A stretch of 64,000 bases of DNA from Kappaphycus alvarezii (GCA_002205965.3 NADL03000110.1:124001-188000); one strand, 5' to 3'. Positions 1-12,000 are shown, counted from the first letter of the stretch. Notes: generated by a model not told the origin, from the sequence alone. A program made the numbers and translations.

Positions 1-1035
1 CCGGTTGGTCGATCGACAAGGAAGGCCTCAAGTGTCAAGTTGGTAGACGGTTTGTCAGACAACGAGGAATGCCTCAAGCTGTACGGACGAAGTTGCACAC
101 CTAGGACGAAAATGAGAACGAATCGGGCGATGCAATTATTTGAAAAGCACAAGGATGAGTTTACTAGGAATGAATGATGGGGTCAAGGAAAGCGGACTCC
201 AGGACCGGACCTGGGTTGTGTCGGGGGCTGGCGCCGACGACGGGGCTTGCCTTACAGTTCCTAGGTATATCTTCTTAAACTACACGTGGGTCATCTGCCG
301 CAGTATCTACCACAGTATGTACAGGCTGTCCTGTCCAGTTCAACGTGTAGTTGCCACTTCTAAGGCCCACGTGTAAGGTCGCTGGCAATTACCTCCTTTT
401 CCTTTAATTATCCCTTTATTTTAGTAATTACTGTAGGTCTATTTAGCTGACAGTGTCACAGTAGGTGGCATTTCTACCGTACTACTTAGGCTCACGGCCG
501 TGGCTGGCTGCCCACAGTAAACCAAACCAACAGCCCCCCCGATCCAAAAGTCGACCTTTTACTTCTGTGACCGCAGAAGTCAGGAAGTTCGAAGCCAACT
601 AGGATTCCCAACTAGTACCAGGCAAGCCTAGTGCTGCACAGGCTCACTATAGCTAGATCTATCTAGCGTGCGACCAAAGTAGTCTTCGTTACCCTTTTTG
701 CCAATCCTTTCAGGCGCTCTCGGAGTAGGATTGCCTACCCTTTCTCCTACCCACCTTTTTCCCCTTTTCCCTTTTATTTTCCTTTCTTTTATCCCTTTTT
801 CCCATCCTTTCTATTCCTGGAGAATTTTTTGGAGGACCGTAGGGCATCCTCCTACCTTCCGAGCGCGAGCTACAGTCGCCCTGCCCTGCTAACCCACTTA
901 GCTCTCTAGGACTCCAAGACTGGTCTCCCGAAGAAGCTTTGCTTCTAAAAACCCAACCACCTGGTGTGTGGTCTCTTTAAGGGTCCATATTGCTACATCA
1001 GAGCTGCGGTATGAGTACTTCGCCCGCTCCATCTA
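1..1035. other. Unresolved region upstream of Copia fragment
   Basis: No gene could be recognised here. Stretches near the start repeat an approximate phrase (aaggcctcaag at about 22 and gaatgcctcaag at about 66). A strongly pyrimidine-rich tract runs from about 690 to 830. Because recognisable Copia reverse transcriptase begins immediately downstream on the plus strand, part of this may be decayed Copia pol, but no motif supports that directly. Confidence 0.3.
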
Positions 1036-2081
1036 TTGTATCGGACTCAAGAGAAACGGTGTAACGGCCAGGACTTCAAGGACTGTTTGTTCGTCGTAGG
1101 TGGTCCAAGACGGGTCTATGTCATCATTTACCCGGACTATCTATGGTGGTTCGGTCCCTTCAGGCAGTCGAGATGCTCCACAAGCGGTTCTATAGAAGCT
1201 CTTCACGGTGACCGATTTGGGACAGTTCTTCCACTTCTTGGCCATCAAAATGGACCTGTAGAACCCTGCTTTATTCCTTTGCAGTCCACATAGTCTCAGA
1301 AGGTCTTGCAATGCTCGCCGCTTCCGCACTGCAAAGCCAACACGTCACCACTGCCGCTCTTTCACCCGCTCCATGGGGAGTGGAAGCCACTGTCGGAGTA
1401 GGCCAGACAAATTTGCAAGAAAACTCGTTCCTTTCTCTGCTGGTCTCGCTGCTTTACTTGCCACACGTACCCGGCCGCACATGTCCCTGAATGTCTCCAT
1501 GCTCGAAAAGTGCCAATATAACCCTGGGCCAGAGTACTGGAGGTTGTTGAAGCACTTCGCGCTCTATGTGAACGGGTCGAACGACTATGTAATTTATACG
1601 CCCCATCGGAACAACTAAGTTTACGTAAAGGGATAGTGTAGTGGCCACTGAGCAAGGGACCTCACGAAGAGGCGGTCCAAGACGGAGCAAAAGTTGACCA
1701 TGAGGATGCCCGGTAGTCTGGTGTTCAAGTCATCACTCCGCAACGTCCAAGTCTACCACCGCTCCTGGTATGGTTGCCCTGCTGGCCTTCTTGCGCGACG
1801 CAGGCTGGGTTCGCTGGGTTTTGTTCGCGCTGGGACTACCCTGTCGGTTTCTACAGTCGTCCATCAGAACAACCTGCGGGCTATCACCTGGACGAAGAAG
1901 GTACAAGGACTCCGTCGAGTAAAAAATGTTGGCATCGAGTACCAAGTTGTGGGCAAGGCCGTCATTGTTGAAGAAGTGCTTATGAAGCACGTCCCATCGG
2001 AAGAAAATTGGGCCAATTCGCTAACACAGGCTTTCAATATGGATGTTTTCGAGATAAAACCGCGCCTTGTTGTCCACCTGT
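1036..2081 (+). mobile_element. Copia (Ty1-like) pol fossil: RT end and RNase H
   Basis: Plus-strand reading of this region gives recognisable Copia-type pol. A reverse transcriptase stretch lies at about 1080-1290, where CLFVVGGPRRVYVIIYPDYL resembles the Copia 'CLF...VYVVIYVDDL' block. RNase H-like sequence follows at about 1430-2040, ending with the characteristic VPSEENWANSLTQ segment ('VPTEENIADILTK' in the family). The element is old and broken, with several breaks. It is interrupted at 2081 by the Ty3 element, and its 3' end resumes at 11582 after the duplicated target CCTGT. The 5' LTR, gag and integrase are not recognised in this window. Confidence 0.75.
2077..2081. repeat. Target-site duplication CCTGT (left)
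   Basis: The five bases CCTGT directly precede the left end of the Ty3 element, and the same five follow its right end at 11577-11581. Five-base duplications are normal for Ty3 integrases. The placement makes both LTRs begin with TG and end with CA when read in the element's orientation. Confidence 0.85.
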
Positions 2082-2619
2082 TGTGGAATAAAACCCCGCT
2101 CACGGTAATTGGTAGAGTGATCACCGAAAGCGTCGGTAGCGCAGGTTCGTTAATCGTAGATACCGGAGTACGACCGGGCTCAACGGAGGGAACGCAGGGG
2201 AGAAGGGAACGGCGGCACAAACCCAGGGTGGAGGGGAATCCGTCTAAGGCGCGTGTCCGAGCGGTAAACAGTGGGAAAGACCGAAAATGGGAGCGACTAG
2301 GGGAAACCTATGCGTGAATGACGGTTAACCGAGGACGGTTTACCGTTACGGAATGGTTCACAGGTAAAAGTGCCTTACCTTTACTGTCGGCGGTTGGGGT
2401 CGGCGGCGGCCTTATATACAGGCCGACCCCGGGGTTTTTGGCCCCAAATAAATATCTACAGTAAGCTAATAAATATCTACCTACTTCCAGTTAGCTATAT
2501 TACGCTATCAACTACACTGAATAGGGATCGCCGGCAATCCGGATTACACGTGGCCAACACCCAAATCCCAATTACCGTACACGATGCGCACACAAGCGCA
2601 CCTCCGCAATTATACTACA
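2082..2619 (-). repeat. Ty3 3' LTR
   Basis: This matches 11040-11576 almost base for base. Read on the minus strand it starts TGTAGTATAATTG and ends TTCCACA, so it has the standard TG...CA ends. A TATATA-containing stretch at about 2411-2418 could be the promoter core. The outer end abuts the CCTGT target duplication, and the inner end abuts the polypurine tract. Confidence 0.92.
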
Positions 2620-2634
2620 ACTTCCCCTTCCTTA
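2620..2634 (-). promoter_or_regulatory. Ty3 polypurine tract
   Basis: On the minus strand the bases immediately before the 3' LTR read TAAGGAAGGGGAAGT, a purine run directly abutting the LTR's TG. This is where plus-strand DNA synthesis is primed in LTR retrotransposons. Its position independently confirms the element's minus-strand orientation. Confidence 0.8.
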
Positions 2635-5240
2635 GTTGGGAACACGTCCCGTGTTTCGGAACGTTTCGCGCCAACGCCTTTCCTTCCCGGTTCCCGAAAA
2701 ATCCCGACCACAAGGTCTCCACGAGCGACCCGCCGGCACCGGCTCCGCTAAGAACTTTCAACTTCCGCCCATGGTACTACGTACTCCAAACCGTTCAGCG
2801 ATCACTCCCCCTTACTGTCTCCTCTCTTCCACCGAGAACCGGTATCGCCGCATCTCCGGAGCGGCCTGGCGTGTCCTACGGTCAACCGCACGTTGGCGTT
2901 CCGATCCCACGGAAGGCAACGTCATCCAGCCGAGAATGCGGGGCGCAGAAGGCGAGCGCAGCCCGAACTACGCAGTAGAAGAGGTCCTTATCCTCAGAGG
3001 CGGTCCGAAGGAGTGCAACCGGTTTCGGAACGCCGCGTGTACGAACCTCAGACGCGCATCGTGAACGTTTGAGACTCGGATCATCGAGCGCACCGAGACT
3101 GGAATGAAATATTGACGAGAAGCGGGCAAACACCGATGCTGGTTGACAACTACCTCCGACTCTTCGGTTCTTCTTTGGACGCACATGGACACGGGCGACT
3201 TGCACGGCGCTTGGTGGCCGCTCTCCGAAATCGGAATCCCCAGGTCTTCACGGGCGAACGCGACTATTATTGGAAACAGCGCTGGGTCCACGTTCCATGC
3301 TGCGTGCACAGCGTTGAGGACTGTGATTTACAGTTCGTTCGGTGCGCCGAGGAGTCGGATTACCAATTGGCCTTGGCCCGCTTGATCCCAGGCTTGCGAG
3401 AGTCGCGCGGGAGGGGGGCGACTCCACGACGGTGTTTATCCGAGTATCGGTTGGTCTTGCTTCCGCAGCCGTTAGATCAAAAAGTCTCCAAAAAGTCTTC
3501 TTTTCAAGTAGAGGTCGCATCGGGGTGGAACTAACATGGCAACCGAGTATCGGGTTCGGCAGAAGAGTAGGGTCTTCTTAATGTGGCACTGCGTCGAGTT
3601 TCTCGCGATCCCCGCTCGTTCTCGGTCTTCCTTCTATCCCCCGATCCCGGAGTACTGGGCCGTTCTCGAATGTCCGGTACACCTATGCGTACCGATGGCC
3701 CCGGTATTGGCCTATTACGGGAGTGCCTTGTTTCCAAACACGGACTGACCACCTGACAGGTCGATTGTCGAGGGCGTTTTGGCCTCCGAATTTGCGGTAC
3801 TTTCGTTGCTCGCCTTGCTACTGGGATCTCGCAACTGTTACGAGTTCGACACGCGCAGTAAAGACCCGAGATTCTGGTATGGGTGCCCAAGCCTGGGAGC
3901 AACGTCCAGGACCCGAAGGGTCGCGTGATCCGAATCTCTGAGGGATTCTTATCTCTCATCCGTTGTGTCGGGGTGCATGCTATCGTGGCCAAAACCAGCT
4001 TCGAGACCGGCGATCGGAGGCTGTCCTGAGTCTTATGGAAGACCCGGCTGTCGGATGCGTGCGAATGCGTGAGCAGAAGGGAGGGGGGCTTACCTGGTAC
4101 GATTGGTGGGCTCTTCGCTCGTTGCGGTCCCGAGCTCGTCGGAAAGCGGTCGAGCGCCGGCGTGGTTGCGAGCGCATGAGGCCGATGGTGAATGTGGTCA
4201 GGTCTGTACAAGCGTTGCGCGGAATCTGGTGCCCGGGCTAGCGGGCGAGGACCAAGAAGACACCACCGCATCGGTAGCGGATACCCCTGTCCCGCGGCCG
4301 AATGTGCAACCGGAGTATCGGACCGGCCTCCGCTCGCAACCTGCCGACGCACCCAACACTACGGCAGGGCTAGCTGGCCACGTCGGACGTCCCGAGCCAA
4401 CGGCAGTTCCCGTTGGGGGGCAGGTGTCACTCCCTATATCGCCGGTTACGACTCCGACGACTTGGACGGGATAGAATTCATCGGGGCCCACGACAGAAAG
4501 GGGACCGGGGTCGATATTTCCGCTATTCGGGGCAGCGCTATCGCCTTCAAGAGGGAGGCAGTAGAAGAGGTGATGATGCACGACGGACGACTGTCGGCGG
4601 GGCGCAGATTGCCTTTGAGTTCTTATAGACCACCTGTGACGCGCTAAACCGACCGCGGTACCCCAATATTGCCTCTGCGCTGACCAACTTGCGGAATCTT
4701 CTTCAGGCCGACTACGGACGGGAGCGGCAGTGGAAAACCGTACGGGACGCGGTGGGCCCTGCATACTGCCCTGGAGGCGGCCCTTGGGCGTTCCGATCGC
4801 GGCCAGCTAGGTGCAGGCGGAATGACCTTGTAAGACGAGTCCCGCAAGCGTAGGGGTACCGATTAGCGGTGACTAGGGGGAATAAGCATGAAGCGAAACT
4901 GAGGGTCTCGGGTCTGAGCATGTCCTGGACCGAAACTCGGAGAACGAATTCAAAACTACCGTGCCTCTGGCATTTTCGCCAGCGTGTCCGCCTAGGTGGT
5001 CGGAAACCCAAGACTGCCCCTCCTTCGTGCTGGAAACCGGGCCACGATCAGGGTATTGCATCGTGAGATATGAGCTCCCGAAATTCAGTATTCACCTTCG
5101 TCTTCTTCCGCGAGTAAAGTCCTGAAGGTGGACCGTGGTCCACTTGAGTCCGGTCGGCAGTCCCAATAGTCCTTAGCATACAGCGGCCATTACAATGTCA
5201 AGACTGCACCGCAACACTGAACACTGTGATGTCGGACTTC
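2635..5240. other. Long 3' region of Ty3 element with antisense protein-like stretches
   Basis: About 2.6 kb separates the chromodomain end from the polypurine tract, longer than in most chromoviruses. The minus strand gives no recognisable domain here. The plus strand, antisense to gag-pol, gives stretches with ordinary protein composition at about 3110-3530 and 4410-4840 (for example LTNLRNLLQADYGRERQW near 4680). None matches a family I know. It could be an additional antisense gene of the kind reported in some plant Ty3 elements, captured host DNA, or an older nested element. It is broken like the rest of the element. Confidence 0.4.
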
Positions 5241-5559
5241 CTAGCCTAATTGGTAGTTCCTCAACGCATCTTGAGCTCCTGAATTCGGCGATGTCCGTGG
5301 TTTAGCGCGTAACCGGACGGTTCGGGCGGTACACGAGGAATTGTGCGCGCCGTTAACGAGCAAAACGGGAAAAGCGCGAAGTGGGAAGTCATTCCGATTA
5401 CGGGCAAGGCTAACCGAGGGTGGGAGAGCCCGGGCATGGGGATGCATCTGCGGGGCGGATTTTCCTACCGAAAAACAGCAAATGCGACAGGGTACCCCCA
5501 ACGGGCGACAAACCGGCAACCGGATAGGATTGCTAGGCGGTTGTTCCCGTTGTACCGAG

Positions 5560-6315
5560 CCGATAGCGACGGGCATGCTGTCGCCAATATGCCGCTATGA
5601 GATTCTCTGGAACTCAGAAACACGCTTCCCATGTGTCATGCTCGGGACTGTAACCGTACCATCGGACTTTGTACCACATTCCCCCGGGGCGTTCCTAGTG
5701 CTTAACCAAAGCGTCTATCCGATATTCGGTTTCATCCTTCGTTTCCAGAAGCACGGGGCTGTCAAGCGGCTCGGTAGGGGCGTCCGAACTCTTCGGTGGT
5801 GCGGTGCGAGGGACCGGCCTACAGCGGTCGATGGATACGTTCACGAGCACGCCGTCTTTCTCTATCATGACGTTCTCATCCGTGACTAGGTCTACGCGGA
5901 AAGGGCCTTATCCCCGGGGAAGAAGCTTGTGCGAGACTTCGCCTGAGTACGTAGTGGATTCTTCCCGTTCTTCGGCTGTTAAAGTGCGGGCCGGGCTGTT
6001 GACGAAGACCTCGTCTCCAGGTCGGATAACGGGTCGGAACCGAACCTTACGGTCAAAATCGCGCTTGTACCGTTGTTGCGCGGCGGACTTTTTGGAGCTT
6101 GCTGTGCTCAACCGTCTTCTTAATTTCCGGATTGCGTGCCGTTTGAGCTGGGTTGGTGTGAGGCGGAATCTCGTCGTCTGGCGGTTCCGGTTCTGCGTCT
6201 GTCCGAAGTCTGGACATGACATCGGCGAGTTGATGCTTGACACCGGGACGGTACTGAACTTAGTAATCGAATTCCGCAAGACGGAGACGCCAGCGTGCGA
6301 GCCTTCCCGATGCAT
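5560..6315 (-). pseudogene. Ty3 pol end: integrase C-terminal part and chromodomain
   Basis: On the minus strand, 6315-5908 contains an integrase C-terminal type segment (AQQRYKRDFDRKVRFRP, then PGDEVFVNSP). Further on, at about 5740-5580, comes a chromodomain with the aromatic-cage style core WYKVRWYGYSPEHDTWE. Chromodomains at the integrase end are known to direct insertion by reading histone methylation. This is part of a broken element and is described as a fossil only. Confidence 0.75.
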
Positions 6316-7562
6316 TGGACAAATTTAGGATCTACCGTAGCGCTTTATGATCCGTCCTCAGGATAAAGCGGTCTCTTTACAAGTATAGGCGGAGTTGTAG
6401 CATAGCCCATACCACGGCGAGGCATTCCGTTCCAAAGCGGTGTAGTTCCGCTCTGCGTCGGTCTAGCTGCTGCTCCAATACCCGATAGGGAGATTGTCTC
6501 CGTTCGGTTGTTCCTGTAACAGGCAGGCAAAGACTTGGTAGTCACACGTGTCAGTGTCTAAGGTGTACCGGAACCCAGAGCGCGGCAAAGCGAGGATCGG
6601 AGGGGAAACCAAGCGCTGCTTCAATTCCGAGAAAGCGGAATACTCTTCGTCGCCGACAGTCTCCCATTCGGTGGGTCCTACTTTTCTTGTCTTCCGATTG
6701 AGCGGCGCGGCGATCCTAGCGAAGTTCGGGACGAAGCGGCGATAGACGTTACACATACCGAGAAATAATCGTAGTTCCATCATGTTCGTCGGTGGTCGCG
6801 CGTTCCGAATGGCGTCAGTGTTCTTGTTGTTCACCTCGAGCCGCCCGGGCTTGATCTTGTGTCCGGGGTATGCGACTTCGCAATTGAAGAACGAACACTT
6901 GTCAAGGCTCAGCGTGACTCCAGCGTCGTTAGCAATTGTAGAACTTCCGTCACGTGTCGGAAATGGTCCTCCAGGTTGTTGGAGTATACTATCACGTCGT
7001 CCAGGTAGACGAGCGCAAATCGCCATTTCACTCGGGAAAAAATGATTTCTACTGTCCGTTGGAAGTTCGCTGGAGCGTCCTTCAACCCGAAAGGCATCCA
7101 GCAAAATCGGTAAGTTCCCCAGTGCGTAGCGAATGTCGTCTTATCCCGATCATCCTCGGCAACTTCGACTTGCCAATAACCCTAATTACAGTCTAGCATA
7201 CTGAAAACGGTTGCGTGCCCGAGTGAATCTATGCACTCATCCATCCGCGGAATCGGGCAGGTGTCGCGACGGGTTACCGCATTAAGTCGGCGATAGTCTA
7301 CACAGAAGCGCAGCTTTCCGTCTTTCTTCGGGATTAGGACAACGGAGCTTGCCCATTCTGACTGCGCTGCTTCGATGACTTTGTCCGCGATCATTCGGTC
7401 AATTCCCTTCCTCTGAAATTCCCGACCTCGGTGCCAAGATCTGTTCGGCGCTTTATATACCGGTTTTGCGCCCGGTTCTAATTCGATGCGTTGATTCGTT
7501 GCGACGATACAACCTAGGTCACCTGACCACATCGAATGGAATTCCGAAAACAAGCGGTACAC
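6250..7562 (-). pseudogene. Ty3 reverse transcriptase and RNase H
   Basis: Minus-strand sequence contains classic Ty3 reverse transcriptase blocks: SSVVLIPKKDGKLRFCVDYR near 7330, MPFGLKDAPANFQRT near 7090, and the catalytic YLDDVIVYS near 7000. The thumb block LFLGMCNVYRRFVPNF follows near 6740. RNase H follows, with TLDTDTCDYQVFACLLQ near 6530 and a downstream part reaching about 6250. The enzyme would copy the element's RNA into DNA in a cytoplasmic particle. The gene is broken. Confidence 0.88.
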
Positions 7563-7675
7563 TTGGGCACGAATTGACTCTTCTTCGCAACCGATCTTGA
7601 CGGATTGTTTCTAATCATCTTCCGACTTTACGGTTTTCACAGCACCAGAATCCGACTGAACGGTTTCAATATCAT

Positions 7676-8551
7676 TTATCTCCCCCTCCTTAGACTGAGG
7701 TTCTCCGGACCCGGTGACAATGGATTACTAGAGTTAGAAGAGGTATCATCCGAAGTAACGGTAAGCACTCCAGTAGGGTCTTGAAGGGCAAGAGCGATCA
7801 CCGTACGTTTCGGTAGCTTCACGGCGCGGTCCGAGAAATTCGACAACAGCACAGTGAACGGTGTGTTTGGCATTATCTCCATAAGGCCGTTGGCCATCAG
7901 GGTCGTGTTTCGATGGAACAACCTGGGGTGGTTCTGTAAGAACCGGAACCCACCAACTTCCACCGACTTTGGTTGTAGCGTCCGCATAATTTGACTCATC
8001 GGTGGGATGACTACGCGTCGCGCAAGGCGGACCTTTTTCGACACCGTGTTAGTCGGGAGATTGCGTGAGACTGGCCTGAGGTCTTGTCCCAAAAAATCGG
8101 TTCCCTTGTTCTTTCGCTGCGACTGCGTCGTCTCGGCGATGTATACGGATGGCGCGTTGTAAAACATCACCTTCCGGTATCCGGGTAGGATTGCCTTGAC
8201 GTGGCGGTCAGTAAAGAAAGTCCCGAGAAGCACGTCGGTAGAATGGTTCGAGACGACCAGGAAGGGGACGCGCACCTTTAATTGATCGATATTCAAAATC
8301 AATGGAATTACACCGAGAACGAAGAGATATTGCCTATTAGCTGAAACTAGGGGCGGTACCGATATCAGGCGAGCGTGCGGCCGCCAAAATCCGTGGATAT
8401 TTCGCGCACTGACGAGGTTCGGGCCGGCATCGGTATCGAGAAGCGCAGTACGGGAGAGCATGAGCTGCAATAAGCGTCTGATGCTCACTTCCACGTTGTA
8501 GTTCTGCTTTTTAAAGAAGCATATCTCCATCTCGTCGTCGGTTGGGAACAA
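7676..8551 (-). pseudogene. Ty3 aspartic protease region
   Basis: A long minus-strand open stretch includes LLDTDAGPNLVSARNI, corresponding to the active-site region of retroviral-type aspartic proteases ('LLDTGA..NLI'). The downstream VLLGTFFTDRHVKAI resembles the flap-to-second-domain part ('ILGMDFL..'). The protease would cut the gag-pol polyprotein. It lies between gag and reverse transcriptase, the normal Ty3 order. It belongs to the broken element. Confidence 0.7.
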
Positions 8552-8649
8552 GTCTTCAACCGAGAGAACGGGAACATGAACATCATCCGAATGAGCGGGA
8601 AACCTTTGGCATGAGGGGGAGAGGGGGTCCAGAGTCTCAACGGTCCCTT

Positions 8650-10915
8650 CTACTCTTTTAAAGATTCTTGCACCGGCGTGGCGGGTTCTTCACCACCGGG
8701 TATCGGAATGCACACTTGGGCCGTATCTACGGCGTCTTCTTCAACAACGTTAACTGAATCTCGGCGGGTAGGCGGGGGCGTGTCCCGACGCTGATAACCA
8801 GCACTTCCAGCGCCTTTTTGATTACCGAGGCGTCGATCGCCGGCTAGAGCTTGGAATTTTTGTTCCCGGATAGCCATGATGCGGTCGCGTTGCGCGGGTT
8901 CCGTGATCAAATCACAAACCGTGTGCTCTGCAGACAAGCAAATCCGGCAGCGGGTGACTGCCGATCCTTGCACCTTCGGACGTTGCACCTCCGGTGACTT
9001 CGGAAAGCGGGGTAGGTAACCGACTGCGGGGTAGGCACAGTGTCCCTAACTGTAGTTGTTGACGCTGTGGGATTAAGGACCGTGGTCGGTGGGCTACCTC
9101 CCTGGTAAGACAGTGCTAGAACGTCACCTTCCGCGTCCTCGAACTCATGCGGGCCTGAATCGCTATCCGATTCAACGGTAAACTCGGCAGCCTTCTACAG
9201 CGCCACCTTCTTCACACTCCGTTTATCGCGGAATGAAGCGGGTACACTAACACGACGTAGTGCCAGATGCGATGATCCAAGTCCACGGGCATAACGAACT
9301 ATCGACTCATAGTCCGCCCTCGGATGGTCTGTGGCACAATTGCACAATTGTGTCCGAATGGACGTAGCACACCTTCTACAAGGTATCCCTTCATTCTTTC
9401 TCCGGAGAACACGTTACCCGCAGCGCAATTCCTTCTTCCACAACTTATTGGAGAATTCTTGCTCCGTCATTGCGGTACTCTGTCGACTCCGTTCAACTTC
9501 CGCCAAGGCTTCCGCCATTGCGTCATCGGTTTCGAACGTCCTGAGGAGGAAGTTGACCAACTCCTTATACGAGGTCAACATTTCCTCTCGACTGGCGTCG
9601 ATTGACATCGTCGCTCCCCACAAACGGTTATGCCCCATCGCAGCGGCTTGCCCGGTGAGGAAGTACTGCATGCACCATACGGCGGCTCCTACCGACACAT
9701 CGTTCGTATCGCAAGCGTCCTTAAATCTTGCGAGGAATTCCAACACCGTTGTCGGATCGCTACCTGAGAAAGTCCGGACTCTCATCTGAACGGACAACCT
9801 CTTCTGCATTTTCCCGAGGTTGCGACTGATCGACTCGGTTTACTTCTGCCTTTGTTCCGGAAACGGTACGACCTGTTATCAACAGCCTTCTTAAAGATTA
9901 CGTGCATCGGTCGAATCACTTCCAATTTGCGGTTCCTCCGCGCGCGACGATAGCGAATTTCGGAGTCATCCGAGCTGTACCCAACGTCTGAGTTGCTGGA
10001 CTGCACCAACCTCCGAATCATCGGTTGACGACGAATCATATTTTGTTCTTGCGGCTACTTAGGCCTTCGCGGCCTTCGCGGCCTTTGTGGTTACTGCTAC
10101 GGCGACGCCCGCGCTTCAGGTCCCGCGCACCTCGGCGGTTCTTCCGGCGTCGGTCGGCGTCATCTTCTGAGTCGGACCCATTCTCCTCATCGGGGTCCTT
10201 ACTAATGTCAGGGATGGCAGGGAGGAACACGATCTTCACTCCGTCATCGGTTCACTCCTGCCGTAAGGGGGGTGCTGCGGGTACAGCACCCGCTGTCTTG
10301 ACATCCGAAAAATCGGGATTGTTGTTTTGGGGCGCGGGGGAACTTCCGGCGACTCGGCCTTGATTCTTCCGACCTTTGCAGGATCGTGCTTCTCTTCAGC
10401 AAGAACCTCCAGGACGATATGACGCACTGCACTGAGAAGCGGACTGTCTGGCACAGTGGGATCCAGGTAGCGGTCAAAGACGTGCTTCGATACAGCTTCC
10501 GTAAACTCGGTGATATGTTGCTCATCTTGCTCGTGCATCAGGCGTTCGACCAGGGATTGACGGACTGCGCTAACACCGAGTCATCACGGGGAACCAAAGT
10601 TTCATCTAGACACTGGATGACGCGGGGCATGACGTTTTCCTTCAAAACCCGAGATCTGTTGGCGGTATTTCCGAGTTGCGGAACGGTTGGGACTTCCTGC
10701 GAAGAGGAAGTTGCCTTGATCGTGTCCCGAGGAGTGGTTGGACGAGTGGGTGGACGAGACGACTTGGCTTGACTTGTCCGAAGGACTGACTTGGGATTTT
10801 CCAAACGTGGCAAAGCACCGATATCGGAACTGCGGGGACTTCTTTGGGAGCTCGTATCTCCGTTGTCGGCGGTAGACTGCGGCGGTTGCGGTTGAGGTTC
10901 GATCTTCTAACTTCA
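8650..10915 (-). pseudogene. Ty3 gag (capsid and zinc knuckle)
   Basis: The minus strand gives gag-like sequence: acidic/arginine-rich segments at about 10,240-9,780, a capsid-like core at 9809-9414 (VRTFSGSDPTTVLEFLARFK), and a zinc knuckle near 8940 (CRICLSAEHTVC). Gag would form the particle and bind the element's RNA. The capsid core and knuckle order is as expected for Ty3. The region is broken and the true gag start is not assigned. Confidence 0.7.
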
Positions 10916-11021
10916 ACTAAAAATCGCACGAAGAATCGAATGTCCGAACAGCGGTTTTTCCAATGGGTTACCTTCTTTCTCAACGCGTTCTTGCTCTGGA
11001 GCAAACCGAAAAACGGTTCTA

Positions 11022-11034
11022 GGTCGGGAGACCA
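11022..11034 (-). promoter_or_regulatory. Ty3 primer-binding site
   Basis: Reading inward from the 5' LTR on the minus strand, a short AATTT spacer is followed by TGGTCTCCCGACC. Primer-binding sites begin with TGG because they pair with the CCA end of a tRNA. I did not assign the tRNA species. Confidence 0.7.
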
Positions 11035-11039
11035 AAATT

Positions 11040-11576
11040 TGGGATAAAACCCCGCTCACGGTAATTGGTAGAGTGATCACCGAAAGCGTCGGTAGCGCAG
11101 GTTCGTTAATCGTAGATACCGGAGTACGACCGGGCTCAACGGAGGGAACGCAGGGGAGAAGGGAACGGCGGCACAAACCCAGGGTGGAGGGGAATCCGTC
11201 TAAGACGCGTGTCCGAGCGGTATACAGTGGGAAAGACCGAAAACGGGAGCGACTAGGGGGAAACCTATGCGTGAATGACGGTTAACCGAGGACGGTTTAC
11301 CGTTACGGAATGGTTCACAGGTAAAAGTGCCTTACCTTTACTGTCGGCGGTTGGGGTCGGCGGCGGCCTTATATACAGGCCGACCCCGGGGTTTTTGGCC
11401 CCAAATAAATATCTACAGTAAGCTAATAAATATCTACCTACTTCCAGTTAGCTATATTACACTATCAACTACACTGAATAGGGATCGCCGGCAATCCGGA
11501 TTACACGTGGCCAACACCCAAATCCCAATTACCGTACGCGGTGCGCACACAAGCGCACCTCCGCAATTATACTACA
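11040..11576 (-). repeat. Ty3 5' LTR
   Basis: A partner of 2082-2619, about 99% identical by eye over roughly 530 bases. Read on the minus strand it begins TGTAGTATAATTG and ends CCCA beside the primer-binding site. The outer end is followed by the CCTGT target duplication. Confidence 0.92.
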
Positions 11577-11581
11577 CCTGT
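11577..11581. repeat. Target-site duplication CCTGT (right)
   Basis: An identical five-base copy of 2077-2081 immediately outside the Ty3 5' LTR. It marks the resumption of the interrupted Copia sequence. Confidence 0.85.
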
Positions 11582-12000
11582 CTGTCCGATCCATCACAGT
11601 AGTCCTTGAGGGGGTGTGTTAAGATCTGGCTAACGGATTCAACCATCGTGGATATAAATTATTCCCTTGCGGGTTCAGTTTACAGCCGTTCGGAAACAGC
11701 AGCAGGCAATGGCACACATCACGTTGCGGATTTATAAATATCTCGGTAGGCCAGAGCATCTCCCAGCTGGTCGAACATCTCCCGAATTATAGTGCATCTT
11801 CCGGCTTGCCGCGCATCTCCTGGCTCCGGCTTTCTTCGCGATATGAACTGCTATAGAAGGGTGGCGAGGGGCAACTACACTCCGTTACGGTTTCATGCGA
11901 GACTTTCCCTCAAATCTCTACGTATATTACGAGTATAAGTTCGTCTGTAGTCGAATCTCCTAACGGGCACGTATAAATCAACCAAAAAGAGTGGATCGAT
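11582..12000 (+). mobile_element. Copia 3' end: polypurine tract and probable 3' LTR
   Basis: After the Ty3 insertion, the sequence continues with gagggggtg at about 11608-11616, a plausible polypurine tract. TGTTAAGATCTGG follows at 11617, the usual way a Copia 3' LTR starts. A TATA-like stretch (tataaatat) lies near 11732. The right edge near 12000 is uncertain because no second LTR copy is in the window. This would be the 3' end of the Copia fossil at 1036-2081. Confidence 0.5.

Larger units (their letters stand above)
2082..11576 (-). mobile_element. Ty3/Gypsy chromodomain element (chromovirus), nested in Copia
   Basis: An LTR retrotransposon read on the minus strand, about 9.5 kb. In its own orientation the order is 5' LTR (11576-11040), primer-binding site, gag with zinc knuckle, aspartic protease, reverse transcriptase, RNase H, integrase C-terminal region with chromodomain, a long 3' region, polypurine tract, 3' LTR (2619-2082). 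The LTRs differ by only about six substitutions plus one or two small indels over roughly 530 bases, so insertion is recent relative to the surrounding fossils. The coding part is broken, with several breaks, and not every expected pol domain is recognisable. The chromodomain places it in the chromovirus branch, common in algae, plants and fungi. Confidence 0.92.

Noticed and set aside
3531-4352. 273-codon minus-strand open frame in the Ty3 3' region
   Set aside because: Arg/Pro/Ser-rich with no domain. The plus strand of the same DNA looks more protein-like, so this is probably a compositional shadow.
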